Shown here piece by piece: positions 22,994 through 31,118 of a stretch of DNA of 35,218 bases; positions within the stretch are counted from its first letter, which is position 1, and each line of letters opens with the position of its first letter. This DNA is from Gammaproteobacteria bacterium (GTDB lineage: Bacteria > Pseudomonadota > Gammaproteobacteria > Steroidobacterales > Steroidobacteraceae): positions 1 through 35,218 of the forward strand of contig DAIDHH010000001.1 in NCBI GenBank assembly GCA_027452045.1, read 5' to 3'. Both the position numbers and the translations under genes were made by a program. The notes beneath the pieces are model-generated. The model saw nothing but the letters and a program-made list of their open reading frames with translations, had not been told where the DNA came from and searched no databases.

Positions 22994-24019
22994 TCAGGCC
23001 CGCTGGCCCACGGCCTCGATCTCCATCGACAGATCGCGCCGGCACACGTCGGCTCTCAGGTACACCCGCGGGGCCCGCGAGCCGACCGCGGAGTCGATCT
23101 CGGCGCGGATGAGCGGCAGATCCGCGGGATTGCGCACGTACACCTTGTAGGCGAGGGAGTCGAGGCGGAACGTTCCCGCCTTCAGGCGATTGGCCTCCCC
23201 GAGCAGCGCCTCGATGTTGGTGAGGGTCTCGCGCGTCTGCGCGGCCGGATCCCCCTCGTGCAGCGTGCGATGCCCGAGGATGCTCGAGGTGCCGGAGATG
23301 AAGAGCGTCGCGCCGCGGTGGCGCACCAGGGCGGCGCGCGAGAAGCTCGGGGCGCGCGGCCCGTACTGCGCGGGGTAGTGATAGGCGCTCACCTGGCGGG
23401 GGTTCTCGAGGAAGGCGGGCGCCGTGCGGGCGGCGAGGAAGTAGATCGAGAGCGGGCCGCCGGTGCTGCCGAGCGCGCTCGCGGCCGGCACGTTGCCGCG
23501 GATGTCGCGCCCGCAGGCGATGAGCGCCTCCTGGCGGGCGCTGTTGAACTGGCGGTAGCGCTCCGTGCCGTGCGACTCCGAGTTGATGTCGGGCAGGTAG
23601 TTCCACACGCGCAGGAGCTGAGCAAAACCGCTTGCCTCGAGCGTCGCATGGATTTCGCGATAGGCGCGCTCGGTCGCGCGCTCGAGTCCGGTGTGGCCCG
23701 CCGCGGCGGCCTCCTCGCTCAGGTGCAGGCTCCCGAAGAGGAACTCATCGCTGTGCGCGTAGCGGATCGCCCCGTGGGAGCCGGCCCGCGCGCGGCCCGC
23801 GATGCGCCAACACTCGATCGCCGCGGCATGTTCCTCGAGCAGCGGCATCGATACCCGGGCAAGTGGCAGATCGGCGGGGAAGGTGAGGGGAGGGGCGGTG
23901 TCATGCGCCTCGGCGCTGAAGAGCGCCGCGCCCAAAGCGCCTTCCCAGGAGGTCACGGGCGTGGTCAGCAACTCAAAGTGCAGGTCGGAATGTTCCATGA
24001 GTTCGGCAGTGCGCGCCAT
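22994..24019 (-). CDS. Chorismatase, XanB2/FkbO type (hydroxybenzoate synthase)
   Basis: 341 residues from the ATG at 24019, 2 nt after the halogenase stop. Characteristic segments are RVWNYLPDIN (137-146), ERYRQFNSARQEA (153-165), AYHYPAQYGPRAPSFSRA (212-229) and a RidA-like part starting FISGTSSILGH (240-250). This family splits chorismate: FkbO and Hyg5 give dihydroxycyclohexadienoate and 3-hydroxybenzoate, and XanB2 gives 3- and 4-hydroxybenzoate for xanthomonadin and ubiquinone. In this cluster 3- or 4-hydroxybenzoate as the polyene starter is the simple reading. Which isomer cannot be told from the sequence by eye. Confidence 0.87.
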   Translation of the reverse strand: MARTAELMEHSDLHFELLTTPVTSWEGALGAALFSAEAHDTAPPLTFPADLPLARVSMPLLEEHAAAIECWRIAGRARAGSHGAIRYAHSDEFLFGSLHLSEEAAAAGHTGLERATERAYREIHATLEASGFAQLLRVWNYLPDINSESHGTERYRQFNSARQEALIACGRDIRGNVPAASALGSTGGPLSIYFLAARTAPAFLENPRQVSAYHYPAQYGPRAPSFSRAALVRHRGATLFISGTSSILGHRTLHEGDPAAQTRETLTNIEALLGEANRLKAGTFRLDSLAYKVYVRNPADLPLIRAEIDSAVGSRAPRVYLRADVCRRDLSMEIEAVGQRA

Positions 24020-24021
24020 GC

Positions 24022-25338
24022 TCAGGCGCAACGGATGTTTCTCGAGCGCCGGCGCAGGGCGCCGAGCGAGCGGCCCGGCATGGCGAGCGAGTTGAGATAG
24101 TAAAGGAGCTGGAAGAGGCGCAGCGACCCCCAGAGCGGGGTGTCCTCGTAGATGTCGCCCGCGAGGAACGAGAGCAGCGCCTCGCGCACGCGCAGCGGAT
24201 TGCGGGGCTCCATGAACAGCGACTGCATGGCCGGGTGAGTCATGCGGTAGATGAACCAGGCGAAGCGCTCGGGCCCGAGGCGCACCCGGTGCTCGAAGCG
24301 GCGCATGGCCTCGCGCCGGCGGCGTGGCTCGCGCAGGCACGCATCGAGCGCCTCGGCGGCGGCGACGCCACCGACCATCGCGAACAGCACTCCTGAGGAG
24401 AACACGGGATCGATGAACGAGTAGGCGTCCCCCACCAGCAGGTATCGCTCGCCATGCGTGTGCGCGCAGCGGTAGGTGTAACTGCCGGTCGCCTCGACCT
24501 CGGTGACCCTCTCTGCTCCCTCGAGCCGCGCCGCGAGCGCGGGCGAGAGCGCAATGGTGTCCCGGAAGAACGCCTCGAGCGGGCCGCTGCGGGACTTCAT
24601 GTAGTACGGCCAGACCACCGCGCCCACGCTGGTGATGCCATCGGCGAGGGGAATGAACCAGAACCACCCGTGCTCGAACCAGAAGATGGTGATGTCGCCG
24701 GCGCGATCGGCCTCCCGGTGGCGCCACGCCCCCTTGAAATGCGCGTAGAGCGCGCAGCTGGCGTGCCGGGGGTTGCGCTCCTTGATCCCGAGTCGGTTGC
24801 CCAAGAAGGTGTCGCGACCGGAGGCATCGATGAGGCAACGCGGCCGCCAGGCCGTGGGCGTTCCCTCCTCGCCCTCGGTGCGCACCAGCACCGCACCGCC
24901 CGCAGGAAACTCCACCTCCCGCGCCCGGCAGCCCTCGATCACCCGCGCGCCCAGGCGCTCGGCGCGGCGCAGCAGGATCTCATCGAAAGCCGATCGGCGC
25001 ACCTGGTAGGCCGAGGGCAGGGCGTGGTTCAAACTGTCGCCGAAGGCGAAGCGCTCGCTGCGGCCGTGCGCGGGCGAGTGGAACTCCGCGCCGTACTTCG
25101 CCATGCCGATGGCGCGGATCTCCTCGGCCACCCCGAGCCGCTCAAAGAGCGGCAGGTTCGCCGGCAGGAGCGATTCGCCGATGTGAAAGCGCGGGTGGTG
25201 CGAGCGCTCGATGAGCACCACGCGGTGACCGGCCTCGGCGAGCAGGGCCGCCGCGCTCGAGCCGCCCGGCCCCCCACCGACGATGAGCACATCGGGCTCC
25301 TCCGGCGCGGGCTGCGTCGGTTGCGCGGGGGAGGCCAC
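24022..25338 (-). CDS. Flavin-dependent halogenase-like FAD oxidoreductase
   Basis: 438 residues from a GTG at 25338. It has an N-terminal FAD-binding GGGPGG (21-26) and the halogenase motif WFWFIP (225-230, matching WxWxIP). A candidate catalytic Lys81 lies in MAKYGAEFHSP, and GDAYSFIDPVFSSGV fits the flavin-binding second half of the phenol/pyrrole-type halogenases. It would use FADH2, O2 and chloride or bromide to make hypohalous acid that reacts with the aryl or polyene part. Xanthomonadins are brominated aryl polyenes, so this agrees with the chorismatase next door. No dedicated flavin reductase is seen. A plain FAD monooxygenase role cannot be fully excluded. Confidence 0.85.
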   Translation of the reverse strand: MASPAQPTQPAPEEPDVLIVGGGPGGSSAAALLAEAGHRVVLIERSHHPRFHIGESLLPANLPLFERLGVAEEIRAIGMAKYGAEFHSPAHGRSERFAFGDSLNHALPSAYQVRRSAFDEILLRRAERLGARVIEGCRAREVEFPAGGAVLVRTEGEEGTPTAWRPRCLIDASGRDTFLGNRLGIKERNPRHASCALYAHFKGAWRHREADRAGDITIFWFEHGWFWFIPLADGITSVGAVVWPYYMKSRSGPLEAFFRDTIALSPALAARLEGAERVTEVEATGSYTYRCAHTHGERYLLVGDAYSFIDPVFSSGVLFAMVGGVAAAEALDACLREPRRRREAMRRFEHRVRLGPERFAWFIYRMTHPAMQSLFMEPRNPLRVREALLSFLAGDIYEDTPLWGSLRLFQLLYYLNSLAMPGRSLGALRRRSRNIRCA

Positions 25339-25347
25339 GGCGCGTAG

Positions 25348-25779
25348 CTACTTCCGGTGTTTGAGCGCCGTCTTGGCGCGGTGCGCATCGCCCGCCACGG
25401 CGTGGCCGACCTTCTTGGCCCCGTGCGCGATCGCGTGCCCCGTCGACTTGGCGCCGCGGGCGATCACGTGGCCCGTGTGCCGCGCCTCGCGCGCTATGGT
25501 GTGCCCGACCTGCTTGGAGTCGCGCTTGATCCGCTGTCGGGTGGGGCGGGTATCGCGGGCCACCGTGTGGCCGAAGCGGCGCGAGTCGATGGCGACGTGA
25601 TGGCCGATGTCCTTGGCGCTGTGGGCGATCGCGAGGCCGGCGGTGCGGGCATCGCGTGCGATGGTGTGCCCGACATCCTTGAAGTCCGCGCGCACGGTGT
25701 TCTGGGTGGCCGAGGCCGGCCGGGCGAGCATGGGCAGCACCAGGGCGAGGAGGCAGGCGAGTGGGGTGGCAGGCTTCAT
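25348..25779 (-). CDS. Secreted basic protein of tandem 11-residue repeats
   Basis: 143 residues from the ATG at 25779, which follows a possible divergent promoter gap. A signal peptide (MKPATPLACLLALVLP, then ARPASA, cleavage near residue 24) is followed by nine full 11-residue units from residue 36, plus a partial one. Typical units are VGHTIARDART, FGHTVARDTRP, TGHAIAHGAKK and VGHAVAGDAHR. The consensus is roughly xGHxIARxAKx. An 11-residue period fits a right-handed amphipathic helix (as in LEA-like and apolipoprotein-like proteins). The protein is very basic and rich in His. It starts the pigment operon and ends 10 nt before the halogenase. I recognise no characterised family; function unknown. 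Confidence 0.85.
   Translation of the reverse strand: MKPATPLACLLALVLPMLARPASATQNTVRADFKDVGHTIARDARTAGLAIAHSAKDIGHHVAIDSRRFGHTVARDTRPTRQRIKRDSKQVGHTIAREARHTGHVIARGAKSTGHAIAHGAKKVGHAVAGDAHRAKTALKHRK
25351..25674 (-). repeat. Coding tandem repeat, about ten 33-bp units
   Basis: The DNA encodes nine complete 11-residue units and a partial tenth in exact register (residues 36-46, 47-57, 58-68, 69-79, 80-90, 91-101, 102-112, 113-123, 124-134, 135-143). The Gly-His pair is kept in seven of them. Nucleotide copies are diverged, so the array is old and under protein-level selection rather than a fresh expansion. Confidence 0.85.
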
Positions 25780-25872
25780 GGGGGCGTGCTCACGTGAATG
25801 GCTGGGGACGATGTTACCCGATGTTGGCTCCCGAGGTGCCAATTGTCACCCGGTTCGGGCACACTCGGACGG

Positions 25873-27588
25873 ATGCGCACCGACCGGTTGCCAATCTCGG
25901 TTCTGAAGGCCCGCCTGGTACCGGGGCGCTGGGATGTGCTCGCCTTTTTCCTGGTGGTGGGCGCCCTCGCGTACCTGGCCCATGCCGGCCTCGGGCTGGT
26001 CGCACCCCTCTCGCACCTCACCGCCGAACGCATCTCCCTCAATCCCCGGGCGCTGCCGGGCTACGCCGCCCAGACGGCGCTGCGCATGCTCGTCGCGATG
26101 GGCGCCTCGCTCCTGTTCACGTTCACCTACGCGACCCTCGCCGCCAAGAGCCGGCGCGCCGCCACGGTGCTCGTGCCGCTCCTTGACATCCTGCAGTCGG
26201 TGCCCATCCTCGGGTTCTCCTTCACCATCGTCTTCTTCCTCTCGCTCACCCCCGGCCGCGTGGCCGGCGCCGAGATGGCCGCGGTGTTCCTCGTCTTCAC
26301 CAGCCAGGCGTGGAACATGGCCTTCAGCTTCTACCACTCGCTGCGCAGCATCCCGGCGGAGCTCGATGAGGCGGCGAGGAGCTTTCACCTGGGACCGTGG
26401 ATGCGCTTCTGGCGCCTGGAGGTGCCCTTCGCCATGCCCGCGCTCATCTGGAACATGATGATGTCCATGTCGGGCGGCTGGTTCTTCGTCGTGGCCGCCG
26501 AGGCGATCAGCGTGGGAAACACCACGGTGACGCTGCCGGGGATCGGCTCCTACATCGCGCGGGCAATCGCTGCGCGCGACCTCGGGGCGATCGGCTGGGC
26601 GATCGGCGCCATGAGCGTCGTCATCCTGATCTACGATCAGATCATCTTCCGCCCGCTCATCGCGAGCGCCGACTGGTTCCGTCTCGAGCAGGAGGCGGGG
26701 CTCTCCCCGAGCCGCTCCTGGGCGCTCACCATGATGCGCCACTCGCGCCTGCTCTCGTTCGGCTCCCACGCGCTCGCGGGGCTGCTGCGCCTCGGGAACC
26801 GCGGTTCCGGCGCGCCGCGCCCGCAGCCCACCCCCGAGCGCCGCCGCCTGACCGACCTCCTGTGGTATGTGGGGGTCATCGCCGTGGCGGGGCTCGGGGC
26901 GTGGAAGACCGCGCACTTCGTGCTCTCGAGCATCCCCGCCGCGCAGATCGGGCACGTGGTGGTGCTCGGCCTCTACACGCTGCTGCGCGTCGTGGTGCTC
27001 ATCGCGCTCGCGAGCCTCGTGTGGGTACCGATCGGGGTGCACATCGGCATGCGCCCGCGCCTTGCGGCCGCCGTGCAGCCGGTGGCGCAGTTCCTTGCGG
27101 CCTTTCCCGTCAACCTGCTCTTTCCCGTGGTGGTCTGGGGGATCGTGCGCTTCCGGCTCGATCCGAACATCTGGCTGAGCCCGCTCATGGTGCTCGGCAC
27201 CCAGTGGTACATCCTCTTCAACGTGATCGCCGGCGCCTCCTCGATCTCGATGGACATGAAGTACGTGGGCGAGAACCTCCGGGTGCGCGGCTGGCTGTGG
27301 TGGCGCCGGATCGCGCTGCCGGCGGTGTTCCCGTTCTACGTGACCGGGGCGATCACCGCCGCCGGCGGCTCGTGGAACGCGAGCATCGTCGCCGAGGTCG
27401 CCAACTGGGGCAACAAGCACCTGGCCGCCCAGGGCCTCGGCGCCTACATCGCCGATGCCACCGCCTCGGGCGATTTCGCGCGCACGGTGCTCGGCATCGT
27501 GGTGATGAGCGTGTTCGTGGTCATCATCAACCGGGTATTCTGGCGGCCGCTCTACGCGCGCGCCGAGCGCAAGTTCCGCATGAGCTGA
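25873..27588 (+). CDS. ABC transporter permease with two fused membrane domains (NitT/TauT type)
   Basis: 571 residues from the ATG at 25873; there is no strong ribosome site, and the frame is open upstream. Two binding-protein-dependent permease units lie in tandem. The first has an EAA-type loop in ELDEAARSFHLGPWMRFWRL (about 166-185) and the second in KYVGENLRVRGWLWWRRI (about 459-476), each within about five helices. A single polypeptide thus supplies both transmembrane halves, as in some bicarbonate, sulfonate or metal-like importers of this class. Substrate cannot be assigned and no binding protein is encoded nearby. The ATPase gene follows 20 nt later. Confidence 0.87.
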   Translation: MRTDRLPISVLKARLVPGRWDVLAFFLVVGALAYLAHAGLGLVAPLSHLTAERISLNPRALPGYAAQTALRMLVAMGASLLFTFTYATLAAKSRRAATVLVPLLDILQSVPILGFSFTIVFFLSLTPGRVAGAEMAAVFLVFTSQAWNMAFSFYHSLRSIPAELDEAARSFHLGPWMRFWRLEVPFAMPALIWNMMMSMSGGWFFVVAAEAISVGNTTVTLPGIGSYIARAIAARDLGAIGWAIGAMSVVILIYDQIIFRPLIASADWFRLEQEAGLSPSRSWALTMMRHSRLLSFGSHALAGLLRLGNRGSGAPRPQPTPERRRLTDLLWYVGVIAVAGLGAWKTAHFVLSSIPAAQIGHVVVLGLYTLLRVVVLIALASLVWVPIGVHIGMRPRLAAAVQPVAQFLAAFPVNLLFPVVVWGIVRFRLDPNIWLSPLMVLGTQWYILFNVIAGASSISMDMKYVGENLRVRGWLWWRRIALPAVFPFYVTGAITAAGGSWNASIVAEVANWGNKHLAAQGLGAYIADATASGDFARTVLGIVVMSVFVVIINRVFWRPLYARAERKFRMS

Positions 27589-27608
27589 GCGGTAGCAGGA
27601 GGTCCCCC

Positions 27609-28934
27609 GTGAACGCCAATCCGCATCGCGCCATCGCCGAGCCGCTGCTCGAAGTGCAGGGTGTCGGCAAGAGCTTCTGCAAGCCCGACGGGGATGAGCT
27701 CGTGGTGCTCGATGAGGTGAACCTCACGCTGCGCCCCGGGGAGATCGTCGGGCTCCTCGGCCGCTCGGGGTCGGGCAAGTCGACCCTGCTCAGACTCATC
27801 GCCGGGCTCGATGTCCCGACCCGCGGCCGCGTGAGCTACCTCGGCTCGTCCGTGGCCGGCCCCGCGCAGGGCATCTCCATGGTGTTCCAGAGCTTTGCGC
27901 TCTTTCCGTGGCTCACGGTGCTCGGCAACGTGCAGCTCGGGCTCGAGGCGCTCGGCCTCCCGGAGGCCGAGATCCGCAAGCGCTCGCTCGAGGCCATCGA
28001 TCTCATCGGGCTCGACGGCTACGAGTCGGCCTTTCCGCGCGAGCTCTCGGGCGGCATGCGCCAGCGAGTGGGCTTTGCGCGCGCGCTCGTGGTGCATCCC
28101 AACATCCTGCTGATGGACGAGCCGTTCTCGGCGCTCGATGTGCTCACCGCCGAGACGCTCAGGAGCGATTTTCTCGAGCTCTGGGGACAGGGTGAGCTGC
28201 CGATCGGAGCGGTGCTGCTCGTCACCCACAACATCGAGGAGGCGGTGCAGATGTGCGACCGCCTGCTCATCTTCTCGACCCACCCGGGCAGGGTGATCGG
28301 GGAGATCCCGATCGAGCTGCCGCACCCGCGCACCGCCGTCGATCCTGCCTTCCGCGCGCTGGTCGACCAGGTCTACACCGAGATGACCGCCAAGCCTCGA
28401 GCCACTCGCGGAGCCGGCCGTGCGGAGCGCCAGCCGACCATGGCCCTCGATAGCGCGCTCATCCACGTCTCGACCAACCTGCTCTCGGGCATGATGGAGG
28501 CGGTGAGCGAGCCGCCCTACGGGGGCAGGGCCGACCTGCCGGCGATCGGCCAGGCGCTGCACATGGAGGCCGATGATCTCCTTCCGGTGGCCGAGGCGCT
28601 GCAGCTGTTGCGCTTCGCAGAGGTGGAGGGGGGCGATATCCGCCTCACCGAGGCCGGGCTCACCTTCGCCCACTCCAACACCGATGAGCGCAAGGCGCTC
28701 TTCGCGCGTCACCTCATCGCCCACGTGCCGCACGCGGCGCACGTGCGCCGCGTGCTCGATGAGCGCAGCAGTCATCGCGCGCCGAAGAGCCGCTTTCTCG
28801 ATGAGCTCGAGGACCACATGACCGAGGAGGCGGCCGAGCAGACCCTGCGTACCCTCATCAGCTGGGGCCGCTACGCCGAGCTCTTCGCCTACGACGATCA
28901 GCGGCAGGTGTTCACGCTGGAGAACCCCACGTGA
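27609..28934 (+). CDS. ABC transporter ATP-binding protein with C-terminal AAA-associated domain
   Basis: 441 residues. The GTG at 27609 has GGAGG 6 nt upstream. The ATPase core (about 13-265) contains Walker A GRSGSGKST (51-59), the signature LSGGMRQR (146-153), Walker B LLMDEP (167-172) and a switch His in LLVTHN. An extra domain of about 150 residues (about 290-441) is helical, like the AAA-associated C-terminal domains found on NitT/TauT ATPases, which may sense substrate or limit transport. Its stop overlaps the response regulator's start (GTGA), so importer and regulator are translated together. Confidence 0.92.
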   Translation: MNANPHRAIAEPLLEVQGVGKSFCKPDGDELVVLDEVNLTLRPGEIVGLLGRSGSGKSTLLRLIAGLDVPTRGRVSYLGSSVAGPAQGISMVFQSFALFPWLTVLGNVQLGLEALGLPEAEIRKRSLEAIDLIGLDGYESAFPRELSGGMRQRVGFARALVVHPNILLMDEPFSALDVLTAETLRSDFLELWGQGELPIGAVLLVTHNIEEAVQMCDRLLIFSTHPGRVIGEIPIELPHPRTAVDPAFRALVDQVYTEMTAKPRATRGAGRAERQPTMALDSALIHVSTNLLSGMMEAVSEPPYGGRADLPAIGQALHMEADDLLPVAEALQLLRFAEVEGGDIRLTEAGLTFAHSNTDERKALFARHLIAHVPHAAHVRRVLDERSSHRAPKSRFLDELEDHMTEEAAEQTLRTLISWGRYAELFAYDDQRQVFTLENPT

Positions 28935-29635
28935 CCCAGGCCGAGCGGCCGGCCCGCGTGCGGCTGCTGATCGTCGATGACGACCGGGAGCTCTGCGCGA
29001 TGCTGCTCGAGTACCTCGGGCCCGAAGGCTTTCTCGCCGAGACCGCCGCCACCGGGCAGGCGGGGCTCGAGCGCATCGCCCGCGGCGGGCTCGATCTGGT
29101 GGTGCTCGATGTCATGCTGCCCGAGCTCTCCGGGTTCGAGGTGCTGCGCCGAGTGCGCGCCACGAGCCCGATCCCGGTGCTGATGCTCACCGCGCGGGGC
29201 GAGGAGATCGATCGGGTGGTCGGGCTCGAGATGGGGGCGGATGACTACCTCGCCAAGCCCTTCAGTCCGCGCGAGCTCGTGGCGAGGATCCGCGCGATCC
29301 TCAGGCGCATCGCCACCGAGTCACCGCAGGGGGCACCACTCCTTGTCTTCGGCCCCTTGAGCATCGACCCGCGCGCGCACTGCGCGCGCATCGAGGGCCA
29401 GGACCTCGAGCTGACGAGCGCGGAGCTGCGCATCCTCGAGCTCCTGGTGCTCGCCGACACGCGCACCGTCGGGCGCGAGGACCTGATGACTCAGGCGCTC
29501 GGCCGGCGCCTGCTGCCCACCGATCGCAGCCTCGACACCCATGTCAGCAACTTGCGGCGCAAGCTCGGCCGCTTCACCGACCGGGTGACGATCCAGGGCG
29601 TGCGCGGCGCGGGTTACGCGCTCATCCAGAGATAA
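28931..29635 (+). CDS. cpxR: CpxR-like OmpR-family response regulator
   Basis: 234 residues. The receiver domain has the acidic pocket VDDD (15-18), phospho-acceptor Asp60 in VVLDVMLP and Lys109 in LAKPF. A winged-helix DNA-binding domain follows (about 135-234) with the ALGRRLLPTDRSLDTHVSNL run that closely resembles CpxR. The GTG start overlaps the ABC ATPase stop. Cpx systems respond to envelope stress; here the target genes may include the coupled ABC importer or the nearby efflux operon. Cpx naming rests on sequence likeness, not on proven function. Confidence 0.88.
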   Translation: MTQAERPARVRLLIVDDDRELCAMLLEYLGPEGFLAETAATGQAGLERIARGGLDLVVLDVMLPELSGFEVLRRVRATSPIPVLMLTARGEEIDRVVGLEMGADDYLAKPFSPRELVARIRAILRRIATESPQGAPLLVFGPLSIDPRAHCARIEGQDLELTSAELRILELLVLADTRTVGREDLMTQALGRRLLPTDRSLDTHVSNLRRKLGRFTDRVTIQGVRGAGYALIQR

Positions 29636-29642
29636 CACACCG

Positions 29643-31013
29643 ATGCACTCGCTCTTCTGGCGGATCTTCTGGGCGTTCTGGCTCGCCATCACCCTCATCG
29701 TGGTGGGAACGGTGACCGCAGCGGTGAACGAGGCGTTTCTGCACCGCGATCAGATGCCCTGGGTGCAGCGGGGGCAGCTGTTCACCCAGGCGGCCGCAGC
29801 GTTCAAGGGGGGAGGGCCGCAGGCTCTCGATCAATGGCTCGGGGCGCTCGTGCGTGCGCACGGACCGTATTCCGCACGCACCTACGTCATAGGGCCGGAC
29901 GGGCGAGATCTGCTCGGGCGCAGGCTTCCCGGGTTCCTGCGGCCGTTCTTCGCGCCCCGGCCGGTCGCGGGCGAACCCAACTCCTCGCCTGCGCCGCCGA
30001 TCAGCGGCGCCCTGGTGCTGATGACGCGCGAGGGCCGCTCCTACCAGGTCGTGGTCACCGCGCTCCATCATCATCCGTTTCTCTTCTTTGGCGCCCTGGC
30101 CTTGCCCGGGGTGGCCGGCACCACGATCGCGGTGGCCCTGGTCGTGAGCACCCTCATCTGCTTCCTCCTCGCGCGCTACCTGGTGAGGCCGATCGAGGGC
30201 CTCAGGCAGGCGGCGCGGCGCCTTGCCGCCGGGGATCTCGATGTGCGCGTGCGCCCGGGACTGAAGCGCCGCCACGACGACCTGGCGTTGCTCGCGGAGG
30301 ACTTCGATGCCATGGCCGAGCGGGTGCGGGGGCTGCTCGAGTCGAAGGAGCGGCTGCTGCGCGATGTGTCGCACGAGCTGCGCTCGCCGCTCACCCGGTT
30401 GCAGCTCGCGCTCTCGCTCGCCTCGCGCGATGAGGAGGTGCCGCGCCAGCTCGCGAGAATCGAGCGCGAGGCGGACCGGCTGGAGCAGCTCATCGCGCGC
30501 ACCTTGAAGCTCGCGCGGCTCGAGCGGCAGTCGGCGCCGATCGCCGCCGAGGCGCTCGATGTCGGGGAGCTGCTGCGCGCCATCGTGGCGGATGTCGGGA
30601 TCGAGGCGGATGCGCGCGGCTGCACGGTGAGACTGAGCGGCGAGGGGACGCTCGGATTTGCGGGCGATGCGGAGCTGCTGCGCAGCGCCTTCGAGAACGT
30701 GATCCGCAATGCCGTGCGCTATGGCCCGCCCGGATCGCAGGTGCTCGTCGATGCGCGGGCGATCGAGGGGCTTCGCGTCACGGTCCGCGACTACGGGCCG
30801 GGCGTGCCGGAGCAGGACCTGAAGGCGATTTTCGAGCCCTTCTACCGCGTCGGTGCGGCGCGCGATCGCGAGGGCGGCGGCGAGGGACTGGGACTTGCGA
30901 TCGCGGCGCGCGCCATCGAGCGGCACGGCGGGAGCATCGAGGCGCACAACGCCCCGGGCGGGGGCCTCGAGGTCACGATACGCCTGCCCGCGCGCGGCCT
31001 GAGCGTAAGTTGA
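29643..31013 (+). CDS. cpxA: CpxA-like sensor histidine kinase
   Basis: 456 residues, 7 nt after the response regulator. Membrane helices at about 9-28 and 154-176 enclose a periplasmic domain of about 125 residues. HAMP follows (178-230), then the phospho-acceptor His244 in RDVSHELRSPL, an N box (FENVIRNAVRYGPPG), and G boxes (DYGPGVP and GGGEGLGLAI). The N-terminus (MHSLFWRIFWAFWLAI) and order match CpxA. It would phosphorylate the regulator encoded upstream. The ATP lid is somewhat Gly/Glu-rich. No CpxP-like gene is visible nearby. Confidence 0.9.
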   Translation: MHSLFWRIFWAFWLAITLIVVGTVTAAVNEAFLHRDQMPWVQRGQLFTQAAAAFKGGGPQALDQWLGALVRAHGPYSARTYVIGPDGRDLLGRRLPGFLRPFFAPRPVAGEPNSSPAPPISGALVLMTREGRSYQVVVTALHHHPFLFFGALALPGVAGTTIAVALVVSTLICFLLARYLVRPIEGLRQAARRLAAGDLDVRVRPGLKRRHDDLALLAEDFDAMAERVRGLLESKERLLRDVSHELRSPLTRLQLALSLASRDEEVPRQLARIEREADRLEQLIARTLKLARLERQSAPIAAEALDVGELLRAIVADVGIEADARGCTVRLSGEGTLGFAGDAELLRSAFENVIRNAVRYGPPGSQVLVDARAIEGLRVTVRDYGPGVPEQDLKAIFEPFYRVGAARDREGGGEGLGLAIAARAIERHGGSIEAHNAPGGGLEVTIRLPARGLSVS

Positions 31014-31118
31014 GATCCGCGCGAGCGCCCGATGCGCGCCTGGGGCGCCAGCCCGGCCAAGCGAGTCTTTGCTAGAATGGACCGCCTCCCGAACCGCAAG
31101 TGGGACTAGACGGAGAAA

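Larger units (their letters stand above)
11337..25779 (-). other. Aryl polyene (xanthomonadin-like) biosynthetic gene cluster
   Basis: Sixteen same-strand genes, mostly overlapping or only a few bases apart, hold the hallmarks of aryl polyene synthesis. These are the KS/CLF pair, two hotdog dehydratases, a FabG reductase, an ACP, an aryl-ACP ligase, acyl- and glycosyltransferases, a LolA-like protein and an MMPL exporter. The chorismatase and flavin halogenase are the features shared with Xanthomonas xanthomonadin rather than with enterobacterial APE clusters. The expected product is a cell-bound yellow, possibly halogenated, 3- or 4-hydroxyphenyl polyene ester in the outer membrane. Product identity is inferred. 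Confidence 0.88.

Noticed and set aside
25780-25872. Sigma-70 promoters in the gap between the repeat protein and the ABC permease
   Set aside because: A divergent promoter is expected, but the candidate -35 and -10 boxes (TTGGCA, TAACAT on the minus strand) are about 20 nt apart and not convincing.
25846-27420. Long minus-strand frame opposite the ABC permease
   Set aside because: Rich in His, Glu and Arg without hydrophobic or domain patterns; a compositional shadow of the permease gene.
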